From Roseateles sp. SL47 (GTDB lineage: Bacteria > Pseudomonadota > Gammaproteobacteria > Burkholderiales > Burkholderiaceae_C), in contig NZ_CP113068.1 in the NCBI RefSeq assembly GCF_026625885.1, positions 4,030,001-4,094,000 of the forward strand: DNA of 64,000 bases. Direction: 5' to 3'. The notes under the pieces were generated by a model. The model did no database searches. It was given only the letters and a program-made list of their open reading frames with translations, and was not told the DNA's origin. Positions within the stretch are counted from its first letter, which is position 1. Each line of letters begins with the position of its first letter. This document shows positions 18,120-30,000 of this stretch, one piece after another. Made by a program: the position numbers and the translations under genes.

Positions 18120-18702
18120 GCGTTTGTCTCCTCGTTGGAATGAATATGTGCGTGCCAGTGCCACCAGCATGCGAATGAGGTGGGGCCCATCCTAGGCACT
18201 GGGGGCATGCACAACCAATCACATTTCCGTCATGAGCGATGTTGTGATTGATATCGGGGACAAGTCCGCTTGATAAGTGCTGGCGTGGGTGCTGGGGGGC
18301 GACGAGAACCGCAGCCGGCGGGGAAACGCCAGGTCTTGTTGCCAGGCAATCCCACCGAGGTGGGTGTCGATCTCGTTGGCTTAAAGATACTGCCCAGCAA
18401 CAAAAATTCATGGATACTCGCGACCGCATTCCTGGGGAGGAGTGCAGAGCTGGGAATGTGAGCCGTGAATACAAAACGATACAAGTCGCGCAATCGCGAC
18501 CTTGCTGGAATGCACTGGCGCTTTGACGTGGCCCTTGGGAAAGGGCGCATGCGCCCGAGTCACTGAGGCCCCAGGCCTCGGCGATCCCCAATCTTCAGAC
18601 GCGACCTATGTGACTGCCCTTGGGGTTGTCCCTGGCACAGGTGGCGCACGAGCTTCGGCTCTCCCCGTCATCGCTTCCAAGATGCGTATCCATTGCGGAC
18701 GG
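18120..18702. promoter_or_regulatory. Long divergent intergenic region with structured leader
   Basis: This 583-bp stretch separates ytfQ (leftward) from the secretion block (rightward). It contains an inverted repeat CAATCACA/TGTGATTG at 18216-18250 with a 19-nt spacer, upstream of ytfQ. A cluster of small hairpins follows: GGCG-GGGAAA-CGCC at 18317-18330, TTGCCAGGCAA at 18339-18349, and CCCAC-CGAG-GTGGG at 18351-18364. A frame continues open leftward from the next gene to 18502, but shows no ribosome site or signal peptide. The hairpins suggest a structured 5' leader, but no known riboswitch consensus is satisfied. Confidence 0.45.
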
Positions 18703-21700
18703 ATGTCCATGTTGTTCACTGAACGCCTGCGTGCCGCAATGGGTGCGTGGATGGGTGCGTGGATGGGCGCGCTCGCAGCTTTCGTGATGCTGATGGCGCC
18801 TGCCGTGCAGGCCCAGACAACCGTCAACAGCGCCGTCACTGCCAACACGCGCTGGTCGCTGGCGGGAAGCCCTTATGTCGTTTCCGGTGACGTGGTCATT
18901 CAGGGCGGCGCACAACTCACCATTGAGCCCGGCGTGGTGGTGTCCATGGCCGCAGGCGCGCGTTTGACGGTGCAGGCGGGCGGCATTCAGGCCATCGGGA
19001 CGGTGGATCAGCCGATCCAGGTGATCTCTGACAAGCAACGCCAAGGCGCCACCCCTGCCGCTGGCGACTGGGACCAATGGGTTTTCAGCAGCGGCACGGC
19101 CAACACCCGCCTGGAACGAGTGACCTTTCTCCATGGCCGCGGCTTGCGGGTGGAAGGCTCGGCGCCGGTGTTCAACTATCTGGACATTCGCCAGCAGCAG
19201 GGCGCAGCCATTGCCGTGGATCTGGCGGCGTCGCCCAGCGGTGTTGGCAATCGAGCCAGTGGCAACGTCATCAATGGGATTTCGGTTCCTGCCGGCGATG
19301 TGATCGGTTCCGTGAGATGGGCACTGCGCGGCATTCCTTATGTCGTGACATCGGGCGTGGTGTCGGTGGGGGAATCACCCGGGGTGGCGAGCGTATCTCC
19401 GGCCACGCTGGAGCAAGGGCAGACGGTCACAGTGGCGCTGAACGGCACCCGCCTCGGCGGGTTGAATCGTTTGTCGTCCAGCCATTCGGGCTTGACCTTC
19501 ACCCCGTTCACGGGCGGTTCATCGGCCCAGGTCTTCGCCCAGGTGGCCGTCGCAGCCAACGCCCCGGTGGGGCCAGCCGACCTGCAGGTGCTGGTGGAGG
19601 CCGGTGCGCTGTCCTTGCCCGCAGCATTCACCATCACGCAACCCCTGCCGGCGATTGTCAGCTTGTCTCCCTCCACCGTGCTGGCTGGAGCAGGCGTGAC
19701 GCAGATCACTGTCAATGGTCGCAACTTCGCGTCCAACTCGACCGTCCTCTTTAATGAGGGTGCAGTGCCCACCACCTTCGTGAGCGCTTCTCAAGTACTG
19801 GCCGCCTTGCCCAGCCAATCCGCAGTCGGCACCTTGTCTGTCAAGGTCAGCAACCCGGCTGCCGGCGGCGCAGGCCAGCCTCTGCTGTCCAATGTCGCCA
19901 GCCTGACCGTCGAGGCACCGGTTCCCCCTGGTGTGTCGGTGGAGCCGACGCCCATTGCTTTGCCGCCGGATGGCAAGTCGCGGGACATCACGATCCGTCT
20001 GTCCAAGGCGGACTACCGCGACAACGTCCTGAACTTCTCGATCTCCGATGTCAGCAAGGCCACGGTCAGCCCAGCCAGCGTTGTGGTGCGCGCCGGCCAG
20101 ACCACGGCCACTGCGACCATCGTGCCCAAGCAGGCCGGTACGGTGAGCTTCATTGTGGAATCGCCGACGCTTCAGCGCGTGGCGGTTCCGCTGTTCATCA
20201 CGAATGACTTCTCCGGCGTCAATACGGCGTATGCGCCGCTGGTGGGTGTGATGGTGAATGCGCCCCTGCCGGGTGGCACTGCGACCCGCACCGCTGCGGA
20301 TGCCGTGGTCGGGGTGACGGTGGGCAGCGTGGTGACGCAAGTTGCTCCCAGGGCGTGGACCAAGGGCAGTTCGAACACCCTGGTCATCCGCGGCCGTGCG
20401 CTCCCGGCTGGCGCCCAGGTGAGCGTGTTGCCCTCGACGGGCGTGGTGGTGGGAAGCCCTGTGCTGAACGCAGAAGCGACCGAGTTGCGGGTGCCGGTGA
20501 CGGCAGCCGTCGATGCTGCGGTGGGCGCTCGACGACTGTTGGTGCGGGATGGCGCGAACAAGGAAGTGCTGTTTGCCGATGCTTCGCAGGCCAGCGTCGA
20601 AGTGATGAATGGCTTGCCCTCCATTCGGTCGATCACACCGATCGTGGTGTCACGGGGCGACACGGTGAAGGTCGTGGTGCGCGGAGAAAATCTCCAGCGT
20701 GGTCGTCTCCAGCTCACCCCGGAGTCAGGCCTGCTGGCAGACGCCGCTCCGGTGGTCAGCAGCGACGGGACTGAACTGAGCGCGTGGCTCCAGGTGTCGT
20801 CGGATGCCGTGCTGGGGGACCGCTTGCTTCAAGTCGTGGCCCCCGCCGGTGCCACCAGCGCCGTGATGACCGAGGCGAATCGGATGACCGTGGTGGCGCG
20901 ATCGCTGGGTCAGACAGGGCCGATCGCTGCGCCCGTGGTGGGTGTCATGGTCGGCAAGGTGGAGCAGACCAGGACGACTCACACCGCCACTTCGCTGGTG
21001 GGTGTCCTGCTCGGCACGGGGGTCAATAGTGTCGCTCCCAATATCGGTGTGGTGGGAACCACCCAGACGGTGACGATTCGCGGCGCAGGCCTGCAACTGG
21101 TGTCTGCGGTGTCCATGCAACCGACGGCAGGTGTCTCGGTCGCCACCCCGACGGTGAATGAATCCGGCACGGAAATGACGGTGGCCGTCACGGTGGATAG
21201 CGCCTCGGCGCTCGGCGCTCGGCGTCTGGCCCTCACCGCAGCCAATGGGCTGCCGGTGGTGTTCGCGCGGCCGCAGGATGCCAACTTCCTGATTTCTGCG
21301 CCGGTGCCGGAGTTGATCGCGACGGAGCCGCAAGTACTGGTGTCCGATGGGTCCACCGTGCGCATGAACCTGCGCGGTCGCAACCTGTTGAATGTCGTGG
21401 GTGCCCGTCTGGAGCCGTCGGACGGTGTGACGGTCACGGGGCCGTTCAACACCAACGCAGAGGGCACAACCTTGAGCTTCAATATCTCGGTCGCCGCAGG
21501 GGCGGGTTCTGGTGTGCGAGCCGTGGTGGTGAAGTCCGCAGCGGGTGAATCGCTCGCTACGGTACAGCCAGGCAACCTTGTGCGGGTGGCGCAGCGTACC
21601 GCCGGAAGCTACGCCTCCATCTTGTCGATGCCTGTGGGGATCCAGGTCGGCAGGGGCGCTGACACGTCGAGCACCTATGTGGATCTGATCAGCGCGTCAC

Positions 21701-22374
21701 CGGTGGGCGTTCAAGTGGGGGGCGCACCGCCTCAGGAAACCGCACCCGTTCAGCCCGCCAGCCGACCGGTCGGTGTCGCGGTGGGCGCGTTTGGTGCCAG
21801 CGTGTCGCCGTCCGGCTGGTTGCAGGGCAGCTCCGGTGAGCTGCTGATCCTTGGACAAGGGTTGGACAGTGTGAGTGCTGTGGTGATCGAGCCTGCCACC
21901 GGACTGCTGGTGGGAGCCCCGGTCGCGAGCGCCGATGGATCGCGGCTGTCCGTGCCCTTGTCGGTGGCACCGGATGCGCCACTCACGGCACGTCGTCTGC
22001 GGCTGGTGACAGGGACTGGGGCGCCGGTCAGTTTCGCAATGCCGGACGTGCCGCGCATCGGTATTGGCGCCATTCCGACGCTGACGTCCCTCTCTCCGAT
22101 CGTGCTTGAGCAAGGCAAGCCTGCTGCCCTGGTCGTGCGCGGCGCCAAGCTCAAGGGTGTGCTGATGGTCCAGTTCGAGCCTGCCGATGGCTTGGAAGCG
22201 GGCAGCGGACTGGTCTGGTCTCAGGACAACCTGGGGGAACTCCTGACGGTGCCGGTCAATGTGGCGCGGGGGGCGCCTCTCGGCCAACGAGTGTTGCGCC
22301 TGGTGGTGCCGGGCGGCTCCACCTCCGCGTCGTCGACGGCCGCCAACACGATCACCGTGGTCACCCCGAATTAG
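18703..22374 (+). CDS. Giant exported TIG/IPT-repeat protein with beta-helix head
   Basis: About 1223 aa. A signal peptide ends AVQA-Q at residues 37/38. Residues 40-190 look like a right-handed beta-helix (VVIQGGAQLTIEPGVVV). Several TIG/Ig-like sheets follow. From about residue 510 there are three tandem units of about 230 residues (near 20232, 20930 and 21628). Each opens with a VGVxVG motif and contains two TIG-like halves (VVVRGENL, LVVRGAKL). The ATG at 18703 is favoured; 18682 and 18709 are in-frame alternatives. No enzyme motif is seen. A surface or filament-associated adhesin is likely, probably exported by Sec and the downstream secretin. It opens the 33-kb same-strand block. Confidence 0.75.
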   Translation: MSMLFTERLRAAMGAWMGAWMGALAAFVMLMAPAVQAQTTVNSAVTANTRWSLAGSPYVVSGDVVIQGGAQLTIEPGVVVSMAAGARLTVQAGGIQAIGTVDQPIQVISDKQRQGATPAAGDWDQWVFSSGTANTRLERVTFLHGRGLRVEGSAPVFNYLDIRQQQGAAIAVDLAASPSGVGNRASGNVINGISVPAGDVIGSVRWALRGIPYVVTSGVVSVGESPGVASVSPATLEQGQTVTVALNGTRLGGLNRLSSSHSGLTFTPFTGGSSAQVFAQVAVAANAPVGPADLQVLVEAGALSLPAAFTITQPLPAIVSLSPSTVLAGAGVTQITVNGRNFASNSTVLFNEGAVPTTFVSASQVLAALPSQSAVGTLSVKVSNPAAGGAGQPLLSNVASLTVEAPVPPGVSVEPTPIALPPDGKSRDITIRLSKADYRDNVLNFSISDVSKATVSPASVVVRAGQTTATATIVPKQAGTVSFIVESPTLQRVAVPLFITNDFSGVNTAYAPLVGVMVNAPLPGGTATRTAADAVVGVTVGSVVTQVAPRAWTKGSSNTLVIRGRALPAGAQVSVLPSTGVVVGSPVLNAEATELRVPVTAAVDAAVGARRLLVRDGANKEVLFADASQASVEVMNGLPSIRSITPIVVSRGDTVKVVVRGENLQRGRLQLTPESGLLADAAPVVSSDGTELSAWLQVSSDAVLGDRLLQVVAPAGATSAVMTEANRMTVVARSLGQTGPIAAPVVGVMVGKVEQTRTTHTATSLVGVLLGTGVNSVAPNIGVVGTTQTVTIRGAGLQLVSAVSMQPTAGVSVATPTVNESGTEMTVAVTVDSASALGARRLALTAANGLPVVFARPQDANFLISAPVPELIATEPQVLVSDGSTVRMNLRGRNLLNVVGARLEPSDGVTVTGPFNTNAEGTTLSFNISVAAGAGSGVRAVVVKSAAGESLATVQPGNLVRVAQRTAGSYASILSMPVGIQVGRGADTSSTYVDLISASPVGVQVGGAPPQETAPVQPASRPVGVAVGAFGASVSPSGWLQGSSGELLILGQGLDSVSAVVIEPATGLLVGAPVASADGSRLSVPLSVAPDAPLTARRLRLVTGTGAPVSFAMPDVPRIGIGAIPTLTSLSPIVLEQGKPAALVVRGAKLKGVLMVQFEPADGLEAGSGLVWSQDNLGELLTVPVNVARGAPLGQRVLRLVVPGGSTSASSTAANTITVVTPN

Positions 22375-22500
22375 GGCCCCTGGGAGCTACGCATGTCTGA
22401 TTTCCTTCGCATTGACACCTTGACCGCTGCGCTGCGGCTGTCCGGTGCCGACGCCGTTTCTGATTCAACCGAATTTCATCCTGGTACGAGGAGCCTTTCC

Positions 22501-24045
22501 ATGAACCCTTCCACTTCAAAGCCCTGGGCTGCGAGGCATGGCGCCTCGGCTGTTTTTGCAATGGCCACGTTGGCATTGGCGTCTGCGCATGCAGCCGTCA
22601 ACAGCGGTAGTACCGGTGCGGACGGTGCGCTAAGCCCGACCGTCAACGTTGAGATTCAGTTGCCGCCGTCGGGGGTGTTGAATTACACGTCCGTGAACAT
22701 CCCGGCCGGTGTGACGGTGAAGTTCAAGAAGAACACGACGAATACCCCCGCCTTCATCCTGGCCAGCGGTGACATCACCGTGGCGGGCACGATCGACGTT
22801 CGCGGCGCCGATGCGTCTCCCACCGGGACTTACAGCGACGGTGCTCTAGGGGATGACGGGTTGCCGGGTCTTGGCGGACCAGGCGGTTTCGACGGAGGAC
22901 GGGGAGGACGCGACGATCAGCAGCAGCGGCCTGAGGTGATTCGTGGCGGCACGGGCCTGGGCCCTGGGGGCGGCCCCGGTGGCATGGAGGGCGGCGACGG
23001 CTGCAACAACGTTGGCTACTTCAAATACCTCGGCATCGGCGGCGGTTACGCCTCCAAGGCCTACCAACCCTACGGGGAAGGCTACTACTGCGGTGCGGGC
23101 ACGGTGACGGTCGTGGGCAAGGCCTACGGTTCTCCGCTGCTGCAGCCCTTGCTCGGAGGCTCTGGTGGTGGTGGTGGCCGTGGAGGTTTGACCTTCCCGG
23201 GTTCCGGCGGCGGCGGTGGTGGCGGCGCCATCTTGCTGGCTGCTTCTGGAACCGTGCGGGTCACCGGCACCATCAATGCCCGTGGCGGCGACGGCGGCGG
23301 TCTGTCCGGCGCCAATGTGGGCGGGCAGGGCGCTGGCGGTAGTGGCGGCGCGATTCGTCTGGTGGCTACCACGGTGACCGGCAATGGCGCGATTTTGGCG
23401 GACGGTGGTTGCATCAACGCCAGCAACAACCTGCGTCAGAATTGCGGCGCCACGGGCTATGCCGGTCAGCACGGCGGTGCTCCGGGACGCATCCGGATCG
23501 AAGCGGAGGCCGTGACCTTCAGCGGAACCTCAAGCCCGGCTTACGTGGCCGATGTACCGAGCCCCATCTTCATTGCGGACACGCCGAGCCTGCGGATCGC
23601 ATCTATCGCCGGTCAGACGGTGCCGGCAACGCCGACTGGCATTGCGGACGTGACCTTGCCCGGCACCACGACCGGCCCGGTCGAGGTGGTCTTCCAGACC
23701 ATCAACGTGCCCGTCGGCAACACCGTGCTGCTGCGAGTGGTCCCCGCCTACGGGCAGCCTGTGGAGGCACTGAGCCCTGCAATTGCTGGGACCAGTGCGA
23801 GCGGCACGGCCAGCGTTTCCGTGACGCTGCCTGCAGGCCCAAGCGTCCTGCAGGCCACGACCACCTACACGGTGGTGGTGGCCGGCACCCTGGACCTGTC
23901 GCACTTCGCTCAGAACGAGGAAGTGGAAAAGGTGGAAGTGACCATCGCCATGGAAGGTGAGGCCAAGGCTCGCGTGGTCACGGCCAGCGGAAAGGCCTAC
24001 GACGTCTCGTATGCGGCACTGCGGGCCGCCGGATTCCGGGGCTAA
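22501..24045 (+). CDS. Exported glycine-rich repeat protein
   Basis: A 514-aa protein with a clear signal peptide (cleavage after SAHA/A near residue 29). A beta-helix-like opening is followed by a central region (about 120-290) very rich in glycine in GG, GGGG and GGRGG runs. A beta-rich C-terminal domain rich in Thr/Val comes last. The ATG at 22501 has an excellent AGGAG ribosome site 7 nt away, and the longer upstream reading lacks a signal peptide. It lies 126 nt after the TIG protein. Function unknown; probably a structural surface protein of the same assembly. Confidence 0.75.
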   Translation: MNPSTSKPWAARHGASAVFAMATLALASAHAAVNSGSTGADGALSPTVNVEIQLPPSGVLNYTSVNIPAGVTVKFKKNTTNTPAFILASGDITVAGTIDVRGADASPTGTYSDGALGDDGLPGLGGPGGFDGGRGGRDDQQQRPEVIRGGTGLGPGGGPGGMEGGDGCNNVGYFKYLGIGGGYASKAYQPYGEGYYCGAGTVTVVGKAYGSPLLQPLLGGSGGGGGRGGLTFPGSGGGGGGGAILLAASGTVRVTGTINARGGDGGGLSGANVGGQGAGGSGGAIRLVATTVTGNGAILADGGCINASNNLRQNCGATGYAGQHGGAPGRIRIEAEAVTFSGTSSPAYVADVPSPIFIADTPSLRIASIAGQTVPATPTGIADVTLPGTTTGPVEVVFQTINVPVGNTVLLRVVPAYGQPVEALSPAIAGTSASGTASVSVTLPAGPSVLQATTTYTVVVAGTLDLSHFAQNEEVEKVEVTIAMEGEAKARVVTASGKAYDVSYAALRAAGFRG

Positions 24046-24098
24046 GCCACCAGGCGCTCCTCCACCCCCAGACAAGTACTCGGTTTCAGGAACCCGTG

Positions 24099-27000
24099 AT
24101 GACGAGAGAACGCCCTCATCAGCCGTCGGCTGTGTCGCGCCTGCCTGGCTGCCTGCGGCAGATGGGCGCGCTCTCGCGTCTGGGGGCTTTTGTGGGTGGC
24201 ATGAGCGTCTTCACGCCGCGTCGTGGTGGCGTGCGCCGCCTTGTGGCGGCGTTCACGGCAGCCTCTCTTGTGCTGGGGGCCATGCCTGCCCGCGCGGCCG
24301 ATCTGCAGATCGATGAAGGCGTGGTGGTCAAGTTCGGCCCCGATGCTCAACTGGTGGTGCGTGACAAGCTCACCGGTGGCAAAGGTGTCACGCTGACCAG
24401 CCAGAAGGACGATCTGAACGGTGGCCAGACGGGTGCCACCCCGCAGACCGCAGCACCGGGGGACTGGCGCGGCGTACGTTTTGAAAAGTCCGCAGGCAAC
24501 TACGGACTCCTCTCCCTGACTGACTGGGCCATCCGCTTTGCGGGCGCGGAGCAGCAACCGGCACTGACGCTGCGTGCGCTCAACCCCACGCTGCAATACC
24601 TGCAGATCACCGACAGTTTCACCGGCCTTCGCCTGGTGGAGGGCGCATCGCCCGCCATCACCGGCTCCAGTTTCCTGCGCAACCAGACCGGCATCCTGGC
24701 CGAGGGCAATAGCGCACCGACGATTGCCAGCACGCAGCTGGTGGGCAATACCGCACTCGCGATTCAGAACACCACTCCTGCCACACCCATCCTGGCCACC
24801 GGCAATTGGTGGGGGCATCCGAGCGGCCCGCGTGAGGTCGCTGGCAATCCGCAAGGGCAGGGTGATGCGGTCTCCAGTGGCGTCACTTACAGCGGCTACC
24901 TCGCCAATGCGCCGCTGATTGCACCGTCGATCCGACTGGCCGCACCAGCCTCCTATTTCGAGCAACGGACCGTGACGCTGGAGATTGCCTGCGTCAACGC
25001 GACCGAATACCGCCTGGCTGAAGGCACCGGTTTCGCCGGGGCGAACTTCCAGCCCTTGAACAATGGCCGGGCCACCGTGGACTTCACCGTGTCTGAAGGC
25101 GACGGTCGCAAGCCGATCGGGGTGCAATTCCGCAATGCCGGCGGCACCGTCACCACGGCTATGCTGGCGGATGGCGGCGTGCTGATCGACACCCAGGCGC
25201 CTGGGGTGGCCATCAATACGCCTGCCGCAGGCAGTGTGGTGAGCGGCCCCATCACCGTGGAGGTCACGGCCACCGACGCCTCCGGCATTGCCGCAGTGCG
25301 CATCTATCTGGATGACCAGTTGGTGGCCACTCGGACCAGCAGCCCTTACACCTACGCCTGGACGCTGGATGGCACGGCCGACGGCAGCCATGTGCTGCGG
25401 GTGGTGGCTCAGGATCCTGCCGGCCGCACGACTGAACTCAGCCGCAGCGTGACCGTCAACCGGGCGCCGGTGCTGCCGGACACCGAAGGTCCGCAACTGA
25501 GCGCACTGACCGTGGGCGGTAGCGTGCTCGCCAACGGCGCCACACTCACCCGCAACACCACGCTCACGCTGCAGGCCAGCGACCGCAGTGGTGTCTCGCG
25601 TGTGGAGGTGCTGCTGGACGGCAACGCCCTGGCCACCGCCAACGGCAGCGGCACGTACAGCGCCACCCTGGACATCAGCCAGGTGCCCAATGGGGCCCAT
25701 GTGCTCGCACTCCGGGCCACGGACTCGCTCAACAACGTGTCGACCAGCAGTTTCAATATCGTTGTGGCGCATGCCGTGCCGGACGCACCGGTGATCAGCA
25801 GCCCGGCCACAGGGATCATCACACGCACGTCCAGCCTCGGCGTGACCGGCTCGGCCGCCCCCAGCACCAGCGTCCAGTTGATCCAGAACGGTCAACCGGT
25901 GGGCAGCGCTGTGCCGGTCGGCAGCGATGGTCGCTTCTCCAGTACCGTCACGCTGGTGGCGGGAAGCAACCGGCTGCAGGCCACGGCCAACGATGTTTGG
26001 GGCACCAGCGCGCCGTCTGCGGCCGTGCTGGTCACGCTGGATGTGACCGTGCCCGCCAGCCCGGCCAATCTGACCGCAGCGGCGCAACCGCAGGGCAAGA
26101 TCCGGCTGTCGTGGACCAAGTCCACCGACGCCAATGTGGTCGGCTACGACGTGTATCGCGCCGCCAATGCCTTCACCGGCACCGGTGAGGCCGTGAAGGT
26201 CAACAGCAGCCCGGTGACGGTGGCCGCCTGGGACGATCTGCCGACGGTGGATGGTGTCTGGTATTACCGCGTCGTCAGCCTCAATGCCGCAGGCACGGCC
26301 TCCGAGCCGACCAACCAGGTGCAGGCCACCTCGGACAACACGCTGCCGCGTGCGCTCTCCATCGTCTACACGCCGCTGGGCAAGGTGGATGCGGCCACCG
26401 GGCGCATCGGCCAGGGCCGGGTGAATCTGGTGGTGACCGTGAGCGAGAGCCTGCAGGCCACGCCTTACCTGTCCGTGGTGCCACAAGGCGGCAGCCCGAT
26501 CACGGTGGAACTGGCCAAGACCGGCCCCACCACCTACGCGGGCAACTTCCTCATCGATGCCAACACGCCATCCGGTCTGGCCAACGCCTTGTTCTCGGCC
26601 AGGGATCTGGTGGGCAACCGCGGCACCGACATCGATGCCGGCGCCACGCTGCAGATCGACACCGATGGCCCGGCCTTGTCGGCCATTACCCTGGCGCCGT
26701 CCTCCCCCATCAAGAACGACAGCGCTCAGCCGGTGCAAGCCACCTTCAGTTTCAGCAAGGCGCCGAAGAATGGTGTGACGCCGACAGTGACCTATCTGCT
26801 GTCCGGTCCGCTGCGTTCACCGATCACGGTGGGCGGGCTGACGCAGGTGAACGCCACCACCTGGCGTGCCACCCTCACGCTGCCGTCCGATGCCGGTGCG
26901 GCCGGGCCGGAGACGCTGATCTTCTCCAGCCGCGCGCAGGATGAGCTGGACAACGTGTCCACCCGCGTCGTTGCCTTCAACCGCTTCCAGGTTTATCAAG

Positions 27001-30000
27001 GGGAGCTGCCCCCGCTGGCCGTGCCGTTCGGCTTCACCGCCAAGGCGGTGCCGGGTGGGAAGGTGCAACTGGCCTGGCAGGCCGTGGCGGATGCGACGAG
27101 CTACCAGATCTATCGCCAGGGCCCCGGTCAGGATGCGCTCCAGCCGCTCATCCGCGCGGGCGGCGAGGCCATGGTGGACCAGACGCCGCAGGACGGCACC
27201 TACCGCTACGCCATTGCGACCGTACGTCAGTCCAATGGACAGGAGTCGGTCTCGGGCCAGAGTGCGGTCGTTGAAGTGGTGGCCAGTGCCACCGCGCCTG
27301 GCGCGCCGCAGAACCTGCAGCTGCAACTGACGGGGCAGGGCATCGTCGCCAGCTGGCAGCCGCCGCTGGCCAGCACCGTGACCAGCTACAACCTCTACCG
27401 GGCCAGCGGCACCGTCATCACCACGGTGGCCGGTCTGACGCCGCTGAAGACGGGCATCAAGCAGCCGATCGCGCTGGACCCGGCCCCGTCGCCGCAGCAG
27501 GGCGCCTACGTCGTGACCGCGTTGGATGCGGCCGGTAATGAATCGCCGATCTCCAATTCGCAGTACCTGAATGCGAGCCTGCTGCCGGTGTCCAACCTGC
27601 GCATTGAGCAACTGGGCAACGAGCTGCCGGTGCTGCGCTGGAACGCGCCCAACGGGAACGTGGCCGGCTATCTGGTCTATGTGGGGCCGGACAACGCGCG
27701 GGTGAAGCTCACCAGCAGCCCCATCACGTCCACCACCTTCACCGACACCGGCTACACCAGCGGCGAGCGCCGCTACACCGTGGCCACGGTGGATGCCAAC
27801 GGCGTGGAGATGCCTCGCAGCCTGGTGATGCCGGCCGTGTCCTCCCAGGTGGTCTCCGGTGTGCCGGTCAAGCGCGGTGTGATGAACAAGCTCCAGCTTC
27901 AGGTCAGCAACACGTCTGCCAGCGCGCTGGAGGGGGTGCGAGCGGTTGTGCGCTTGCCGGTGAACAAGGACGGCACGCAGTTCAAGGACCACAAGTCCGA
28001 TCTGCTGAGCCTGGCGGCGAACGAGACCCGGCTGGTGCCGGTGATTGTGGGCGGCTACACCGACATGCCCTCGTTGGCCAATGCGGACGTGGGCGTGGAA
28101 GTCGTGCCGGCCGAAGGCGAGTTGGTGAAGCTCTCGCGCCCGCAGCGGATCGAAGTGGGTGATGGGGGGCTGGTCGTTGGCATGGCCACCGAAGAATTCA
28201 CTCGCGGCGGGACCGGCAAGCTGCGGCTGACCATCGAGAACACCTCGGAGGTGGATGTTGAACTGCTGACCGCCACCAACAACGGCAACAACGATTCGAC
28301 GGAGCTGCGTTTCAAGATCGTCGACAACGACGGCAACGTGCTGGCCACGCAGTCCTACAAGCAGGCCCTGGGTGCCAATGTGGTGACGCTGACCAATGGT
28401 CAGACCGTGGCGCGGATTCCGGCGGGGGCCAGCTACACCTCGGATGTGTTCGATCTGAATGTGCCGGGCTCCAGCCCGAACAGCATCCGGGTGCGTCTGG
28501 AAGTGGACAAGCTGCGCTATCACAGCGGGCAAGAGGACGAGATCGTCATTGCAGGCCGTGGCTCGGAGAAAGTGGTGTCCCTGGTGGATACGGCCTACTA
28601 CGGCGAGGTCACCCATGTCAGCCCGATCACGTCCTTCGGTGACGAGGATGTGGTGATCACCGGTCGGGCGCTGGATCGGCGTGATGGCAAGACACTCCTG
28701 GGCAACACACGTCTGAAGCTGATCCTGAATCAGCAGGGCTTTGAACGCACGGTCAGTCTGCTGACCGACAGCAGCGGTCAGTTCACCTATACGTTCAAGC
28801 CGACAGTGACCGATTCGGGCCTGTATCGCGTGTCTGCGGTGCATCCGGACATCACCGATCGCCCCGAGCAAAAGGCCTTCACCATCAATCGGGTGACGGT
28901 GACCCCGACGCCCTACAAGCTTGACGTTCCGCGCAATTACCCCTTCAGCATTCCGCTGGTGGCTCAGGCCGGTGCGGGCACCTCGGCCAGCAACCTGCGT
29001 CTGGTGCTGGTGGCGGCCAGCCAGCCCACGGGTCAGATGCCCGAAGGCGTGCAGTTGGAACTGCCGGCACCCGTGAGCCTGTCGGAACGCCAGCGCTTGA
29101 ATCTGCCGGTCGTCTTCACGGCCAACAATGCGGCGGTGGCGAGCGGGTCGCTCATCCTGGATGTGATCAGCGACGAGCATCCGCTCGCCCCGATCGGCAA
29201 GGTGACGGTGAACTACACCTTGTCGGAGGCCAAGCCCTTCTTGACGGTAGCGCCGAGCTTTGTGGAGACCGGCCTGGCACAGGGCAGCAGCCAGATTGAA
29301 TCGGTGGTGGTGCAGAACAAGGGGCTGCAGGATGCCATCAACCTGAGGTTCAGCCTGACGCGGCCGGATGGCTCGGCGGCGCCCTCCTGGGCGACCATCA
29401 CCAGCACGCCGGACGGCACGATGGCCGTCGGCGACCAGAAGAGCATTGACCTCGCCTTTGCGCCTCCGGCCAGTGTGGCGGAAGGGGTGTATGAATTCCG
29501 TCTGTCTGTGGTGGGCGACAACGTGCCGCAACAGTCGATCAGCGTGTTTGCCAGCGTCACCCAGAGCGGGCAGGGCAACGTGCTGTTCAAGGCCGCGGAC
29601 ATCTACACGGCGACAGTCGGCAAGGACGGCAAGCTGATTGCGGGTCTGGCGGGTGCGCGCCTCACGCTGCAGAACGAAGAAGTGGCGTCGGTCACGTATG
29701 AGCTGACGACGGACAGCGTGGGTGAAGCGCTGTTCCAGAACGTTCCGGCGGGACGCTACAAGTTCCGCGCGTCGGCCAACAACCATCAGGAGATTGGTGG
29801 CCGCGTGATCATCAAGCCGGGCATTACGCTCAACCAGTCGGTGTTCCTGCAATACAACCTGATCACGGTGGAATGGAGCGTGCGTGAAATCACCATCCAG
29901 GACCGCTACGAGATCACGCTGAATGCCACCTTCGAAACCGACGTGCCGGCGGCCGTGGTGGTGCTGCAACCGGCCAGCGTCAACCTGCCCAAGATGAATG

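Noticed and set aside
18290..18420. Possible cyclic-di-GMP (GEMM-I) riboswitch
   Set aside because: AGGCAAnCC and a following hairpin recall it, but the conserved ACGCAAAGC segment and the closing GGGTTGCC element are missing.
18502..18702. N-terminal extension of the TIG-repeat protein to 18502
   Set aside because: The extra 67 residues precede a complete signal peptide and have no ribosome site or hydrophobic start; treated as open frame by chance.
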